A stretch of DNA of 64,000 bases, taken from contig CM012954.1 of the NCBI GenBank assembly GCA_000181795.3, forward strand, positions 4,330,145-4,394,144, in the 5' to 3' direction. The DNA is from Trichinella spiralis (lineage: Eukaryota > Nematoda > Enoplea > Trichinellida > Trichinellidae). Of the stretch, positions 58,613 to 64,000 are shown one piece after another. A program made the position numbers and the translations under genes. Every line of letters starts with the position of its first letter. Position 1 is the first letter of the stretch. The notes beneath the pieces were generated by a model. It had not been told where the DNA came from. It searched no databases and was given only the letters and a program-made list of their open reading frames with translations.

Positions 58613-59440
58613 TGGCAATCTCACAACTAAAAGTAACGGTTTAATAATTAAAACTTTCACATCAAACAGCATGCGTTTAAAATTTTAATAACACCTTGCA
58701 ACCGATGAAACGATAATAAATATTTAAAAACTTACAAAATAACAAAATTAGTTTAAATAAATTCCATTAAATTCAGTTACCGTTTTCAACTGAAAAAATT
58801 GAAAAAAATAAAATTTTCAGGAACTTCATTTAAAGAATAATGAAAAACGGTTGTAACAATTACGAATAATTTAGGAAATAGCTTTCAATGAAATATGAAA
58901 TGTACCTTACAAAATATACTCTTCAATAAAACAAAAAACGACAATCGAAAGATATAAAATGACAGTCTTCACTGTATTTCAAATAAAGATTACAGTCAAT
59001 GCTGACAAATGCAATGGATTTTAGAAAATCAAGTTTTATTGTGATAAAGTCATGAAAAGCATGTTAAAGTTAAATAAAATAAAAAGAGTTAAAATATAAA
59101 ATGTCCCTCTTAAAATTTTGCATAAAATTTTTAATTGGAAAACTTACCGTAAGAAAAATTATAAATACAGTATGAATTTGCTTGATTATACAAAATTGAA
59201 TTAGGGGAAAATAAGTCATTCACTAAGTCAAATTAATTATTTTAATTATTTTTTTGCATAATTAATTATTTGTAAACTGAAAACTGTTGAATAAGAATAT
59301 TTTCGCGTTGTAATTTGATTTTCATCACAATGGTCATTATTATGATAAATTTCAGGTCTGTAATTGAACATAATGATGAAATTCTGAAAAAAACTGTTTA
59401 TTAAACATTTTATATTGGGTTTGAAGATAAGATATTTGTG
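58613..59440. other. Divergent promoter region of USO1 and the M3 peptidase-like gene
   Basis: About 830 bp separate two divergently transcribed genes. Strongly AT-rich; no exon, RNA gene or clear repeat visible. Confidence 0.5.
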
Positions 59441-62400
59441 ATGGCGTTGTGGAGAATTTCAAGTTTGTGTTTTCGATCAAGATGCGGATTGGTTATGCAA
59501 AACGCGTTTTTCAGCTCACAAGATCGTTATGTTATCATGTAAAAAAACTATTTTTGAAAAGCAAAACGAACAAACGAACAGATTTTTTTCTTAAGTTTAC
59601 CAGAGATACCGGACGCGACTGCGGAAACAAATTCACTATTGAGTGTTGTGCATGGAAACGATTTGCCACCTTTTGATAAGCTGTCTACCCGTGAAAGTGC
59701 GGACGCTTGTGCTAAATTAGCATTAGAATTCGAGGCTTGGATGCAGGAACATGGAAGTTCATTTAACAGTGAAAATGACGTTTGTAATTTCGAAAATGTG
59801 ATCGACAAGGTCGAAATGCACTTGGCGCCGATGCAATTTGCCTGGAATACGTTCCGACATTTGGCCGGAGTTCGTAGCTTTGATCCGAATCTTATGGCAA
59901 GGTTCAAAGGGGTAGGTGAAGTTTATTTTCTAATATTACTTTGCATATTTTGAAAATTCTCAATCTTACAGCTGCAGAATCTAGTGACAAGAGCTCGAAT
60001 TCATCGTTTCAATAATCATCGATTTTTCACTGCCGTTATGGTTTGTTCATTGTTTTATTTTTATCAGTTTGATTTGCTATTTTCTTGTTCATCTTTTAGG
60101 ATTTATCTCATGATAAAAATTTGAATTCTGTTCAATCGATACTAATTGCAAAGTATATTCGTGAGATGCAGTTGAATGGACTGGGACTGAGTGATAAAAA
60201 TTACAAGTGGCTTGAAGAATACCGCAGGCGAATTTACGATGCTGTTTTTAAATTTAGGTTTACATTTCCATTTTTCCAATTAATTTATTATTTTTTAATT
60301 GATAATTTTTTTAAATCAGGCGCAACATCGAAATGACATCCTGGTTGTTGAATTTAGAAATGGATTTCAGTTCTGAAATGAGCGACACTCCGCAACACAT
60401 ATTGGAAATGTGGTCGGTGAATCGGTAAATTTTACGGAATTTATTATTTTAATTTGGTTTTTTTAAATTAAACCTCAATTTTTTAGTTCCTCAAATCAGA
60501 AAAGCCAATATAAGCTTGCATTTACGCAATATTCATACGCACCTTTTATGCGTTATTGTAAAATGCGATTACGACGGCGAAGCGTTTGGAAGCTGTTCAA
60601 TTCTCGGGCAGGTTTTGAAGAAGATCAAGTACAATTGAACAATTCACTTCAAATCGAACAGCTTCGTCAAGCTAGGTATTATTTTTCTTTTAAAATATAT
60701 ATTTATAGGAATTATTTCTTTTCTTTTTAGAGAGAAATATGCAAAATTGTTCAATTACAATAATTATTTGGATATGGTATTACCGGATCGTATGATTTCG
60801 TCTGTATCAGAACTTGAAACGATAATTTTTCAGTGAATATTTTATTCTGATTATAATTTGATAATATTTTTCGAAAATGACGTCGTATAATGTAATGTTA
60901 GGTTGAAGCAGGCGGCGGTGAAGAGATTATCGGAACAGGTGGAAATGATGCAACCGCTTGCAGCTCGACAGGATGCACTTCGGTCGCCTTTGAAGCCATG
61001 GGATTTGGATTATTATGCTCGAAAACTTGCTGAACATGATTATGATATCGATTTTGGACAAACTGCCGAATATTTTCCTTATATGCAATTCCTTTCTAAT
61101 GTGTTCGAGCTAATCAAGCGTCTGTTTGACATTACTTTTACATTAGTTAGCGGTGAAGCAGCAGTGTGGGACAAGGAAGTGCAATTATTTGAAGTAACAG
61201 ACGAAAAAGGTAAGTTGATTAATTTGGATTTACTGTTTTTTCACTTTTCATATTTTGAATGTTCGTACTGTAGGCAAAATTATTGGCCATTTATACATAG
61301 ATCCATTTATCAGAAAGAACAAACTTCCGGTAATGTGGAGCGAATGTGGTAGAGGTGAAAATTATTCACTAAAAAAATCCGACATGCGTTGTATTATACA
61401 CGTTTAAATTATTATTACTGTTTAGCAAGAAGTAGTATAATTGGTCACACTCCTGTAGTTTATTTGAATTTAAACTTGTCGTCTGAATCGTTGAAAACAG
61501 GCGTGCCAGCATTCTTGCATTGGGATCATCTTGTTCAATTTTTTCGTGAAGTTAGTTCGTGTGCGTGATAAGCACTGGTGCTATATTTTCGCATGAAACT
61601 TTTGTTTACAGATTGGAAAGAGTATGCAAATTTTACTTTCACAAGCTAATTATTCCGAACTGGCAAGCAGTGATGGAATTGAGCGTGACTGTATCATGAT
61701 TTATTCGTTCTTTTTTGAACATCTATTCATGCGACCGGATTGTTTGGCCGACCTGAGCAAGCATTACCGTACAAATGAGAAACTTTCCAAAAATGAATCA
61801 GCTAACTTTATTCATGGTAATTTTTATTTTGAATATTATTTGTGAATAAAATATGAATTATTTCGTTTTTTCACAGCAATTCGAGAAATGCAAATTCCCG
61901 CATTAGTTCAAAATATTCTTCTCAGCGAATTTGACTTGCTCATTCACAAATCGTCAGTCGATAAATATGAAATGATTTTTAACTGTTAGCTGTTTTTTTT
62001 ATAATTGTTGTTTTTAAGATCTATGAAATTTTGGTTTGACATTTACCGCGAATTGTCAAGACAGTATTTCCCATACGGTTGGGAAAAGGGCGATTATTTG
62101 CCTTGCAACAGTTCAATAGTGGTCGACGAACAGATTGCCTCTTCTTATTATAGGCAGTTGATATCAGATGTGAGATAAATTTTAATATATTAGTGATATT
62201 TTATGTTGTTCTCTTCATTTTTTTATTTGAATTATTAGATCATTGCGTGCGATTTGATCAACGATATTGGTGAAAACACTCAGCTAAACAGTGCAGAGTT
62301 TGTGAACTTTTGTAAAAAGTAAAGATTTCATTTTTTTGTATGTGATTTTAAAAAAATACATAATTTAATTTCAGATTCAAAAATTGTTATTTATTGGCAG

Positions 62401-62498
62401 ATGGGTCGATGAAACAATTGGAAATGTATCGTTCATTTGCTAAACGTGAATCGCCTTCTGTGAATGCATTCTTGAATTTGCGACGTCTTGTGAAATAA
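59441..62498 (+). CDS. M3 family (oligopeptidase A-like) protein lacking the zinc site, fifteen exons
   Basis: Related to thimet oligopeptidase/oligopeptidase A metallopeptidases, probably mitochondrial and probably not a peptidase. Exons: 59441-59538, 59596-59911, 59972-60040, 60100-60257, 60320-60424, 60487-60675, 60731-60832, 60902-61209, 61274-61354, 61426-61550, 61612-61816, 61877-61952, 62019-62169, 62239-62318 and 62375-62498, giving 728 residues. The N terminus (MALWRISSLCFRSRCGLV) looks like a mitochondrial presequence. LPPFDKL, LKPWDLDYYARKLAEHDYD, GHLYIDPFIRKNK and VPAFLHWDHLVQFF align with the family along its length. At the active-site helix the HEXXH motif is replaced by R516-E-I-G-K520 (FREIGKSMQ), and the third zinc ligand region reads IERDCIMIYSFF with no Glu in the expected place. 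The frame is intact over fifteen exons, so it is a conserved pseudoenzyme and not a decayed gene. Confidence 0.85.
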
Positions 62499-62653
62499 AC
62501 TGTTCATAATTAGGAATGCATGCGTGTGAAAAAAAAGAATTAAAATTGATTAATCGTTGTTATTTAATTTTAGATGATGGTTTTTATCCAATAATATTTT
62601 CATTGACTTGTTTAATTATTTTATTTTGTTAATATTATTGTCGTTCGATAAGA
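62499..62653. other. Short spacer between M3-like gene and DcpS
   Basis: Only 155 bp separate the stop codon of the pseudopeptidase from the start of DcpS on the same strand. A T-rich tract followed by GATAAG ends 2 nt before the DcpS ATG, a possible trans-splice acceptor. This would fit a two-gene operon but is not proven. Confidence 0.4.
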
Positions 62654-64000
62654 ATGGAAGATGAGGTGAAACGTTTGCTGCTCGACCCTGTTCGAGTGCT
62701 TCGGCAAGATCCGAACACGAAAATGATAGCCGTCCATGCTAAACAGCGTTCATCATCCGCCGACGATGCAGACACACAGTTGGCCGATGCGGTGGTCGTT
62801 TTTGAAAAGAAACCTTTTTCTGAAGATCAACTTTTCAAGCTGTTGAAAAATGACACGATCAAATTGACAAAAAATTTGATGAACAACGATATTTACAGTA
62901 TCCACCTGGCGGTTGCCGAACAACCGGACGACGATTTAAATGGTAATTTTGCTTGTTTATTTTCAAGTAATATTTTTATTTGTTTTTAATATGCAGTGTT
63001 AAAATTTATCTTATTATTAGATTTGTTGTAAAAGTTTCATTTCTTCTGTTGACATAGGGTTGTTTAATTGTAATTCAAAATTGTCAAGTTTGAAAAATTG
63101 AAATAAAAGAATTTGAATGGGATAAAATGAGATTTTTCAAATTGTGTCGCAGAATGTTTTTTTTGAATGTTACAGTTTCTTAAAGATAATCAAGAGCGAA
63201 AGTTTATTTTTTTAGTGTTTTCATGTTTTTCATTTAAAAAAAACCGCACGCGGGAAAATATCAATCTTTCGATCGAGTAACAGACACAGTTAAGTTATGA
63301 AAAAACAAGCTCGTCTGCTATTTTTTATATTTGGTTTCTTCATTGGTTCAGTAATAATTTTCATATCACTAAGCCCCGTGGCGCGCGTGCGCGAAGGGTA
63401 AAATAGTGAAAAAGTTTTTAACTTTACCTGAAAATAAATTGGGGGATTTGGAATGTTTAATAAATATTTTCCAAGAAAATATATTTCCTAAAAAAATTTC
63501 CTTTTTTTATTTGTTTTTAAAGCCTTTACCGTTTGAACCCTGGATACCAGGCCCGCCTTGGGGGAACAGCCTTATCCCGAAATTGGAGGCGAAAAAAAAA
63601 ACGGTTTTCATGGGTTTCCGAAAACGGGCGGGACGAATTTTTCTCCAAGTATTCCCCTTTTTGGCATAAAATTTCAAGAAAGCCACCAAAACCTTGGAGC
63701 TTTTGCCAAGTTAAAAATCCCGGAAAACATAAAATTTTTTTTACCGCGTTTTAAATAAAACCTTACAAAAAAAAAAAAAATTTTTCCTTTTTTTTTTTCC
63801 CCTTGTGGGCCCCCCATTATCTCCCCTTTCCCACTGTTGGGCGGGNNNNNNNNNNNNNCTGAGCATGCATGTAAGTCGGACATAATTTCGAACGTTTAAT
63901 TAACTAAAAAACAATTTCTTTTCCCTGGCCATTCGTTCAGTGGGTTCAGAACGTACTCGACGGTACGGCTGAAAGTGAACGGATCGTATACAATGATCCA
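62654..64000 (+). CDS. DCPS: Scavenger mRNA decapping enzyme DcpS, 5' part, broken by an assembly gap and window end
   Basis: HIT-family pyrophosphatase that hydrolyses m7GpppN cap remnants after 3'-5' mRNA decay. Exon 1 is 62654-62942 and encodes the N-terminal dimer-swapped domain (DAVVVFEKKPFSEDQLFKLL, then KNLMNNDIYSIHL). The exon at 63941-64000 reads WVQNVLDGTAESERIVYNDP, collinear with the segment before the HIT domain. Right after the 13 Ns, bases 63859-63870 read L-S-M-H followed by a perfect GTAAGT donor, which matches the residues that normally precede this segment. The middle exon is therefore mostly hidden in the bad stretch before 63859. The catalytic HIT triad lies beyond the window. 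The start follows the upstream M3-like gene by 155 bp. Confidence 0.9.
63371..63858. other. Low-quality or chimeric stretch with 13-N gap
   Basis: From about 63371 the base composition changes abruptly. A GGCGCGCGTGCGCG run is followed by long homopolymers of A, T, C and G and by sequence unlike the AT-rich flanks, ending at the Ns (63846-63858). Open frames here are products of homopolymers. It looks like poor read ends placed into a gap inside the DcpS gene, not biology, though a foreign or repetitive insert is possible. Confidence 0.6.

Noticed and set aside
63404-63883. Several overlapping frames near the N gap
   Set aside because: They arise from homopolymer-rich low-quality sequence and resemble nothing known.

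Overview
This window is eukaryotic nuclear DNA from an invertebrate. It is AT-rich, and its genes are split into many small exons by GT-AG introns that are often only 35-150 nt long and usually end in TTTTCAG or TTTTAG. Gene content and intron style best fit a nematode: two collagen prolyl 4-hydroxylase alpha genes in tandem, an SLC22 transporter, an orphan Cys-loop channel and a cyanase. Cyanase has been reported in animals mainly in a few nematode and arthropod lineages, including enoplean (clade I) relatives of Trichinella. A clade I nematode is therefore my best guess, but that is inference. Exon models below were built by eye from splice sites, phase and protein resemblance; in every complete model the exon lengths sum to a whole number of codons.

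Layout. 1-9091 has no gene I can defend, only degenerate repeats. 9092-14384 (+) is a Cys-loop ligand-gated ion channel. 15253-17590 (-) is an SLC22-type organic ion transporter. 21533-25472 (+) is a six-domain villin with headpiece. 26514-27095 (-) is a cyanase with a mitochondrial-type N terminus. 27935-30858 (+) is an LDLa/CUB single-pass membrane protein with a MIG-13-like domain set. 31218-32727 (-) is the SGT co-chaperone. 33735-40699 (-) is a PRMT6-like arginine methyltransferase; its 3.9 kb intron holds an oppositely oriented Ly6/uPAR-type gene (37609-38157, +). 43428-46092 and 47124-51035 (+) are the tandem P4HA paralogues. 51559-54135 (-) is a secreted protein with three MAM-like domains. 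54773-58612 (-) is USO1/p115. 59441-62498 (+) is an M3-family oligopeptidase relative whose zinc site is destroyed. 62654-64000 (+) is the start of DcpS, interrupted by poor sequence and 13 Ns and cut by the window edge.

The most striking feature is in the P4HA pair. The second gene carries three separate pairs of homologous, phase-matched exons that look mutually exclusive. They cover the segment before the active site, the HxD iron-binding segment and the strand that follows. One pair, 71 nt each, corresponds to the alternative pair known from vertebrate P4HA1; the other two appear additional. The first paralogue keeps only the third pair. If each pair is used exclusively, the second gene could make eight catalytic-domain variants.

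Most genes are independent housekeeping, signalling or cuticle/matrix functions. The only obvious functional cluster is the P4HA tandem. The pseudopeptidase and DcpS are 155 bp apart on one strand and might be co-transcribed.
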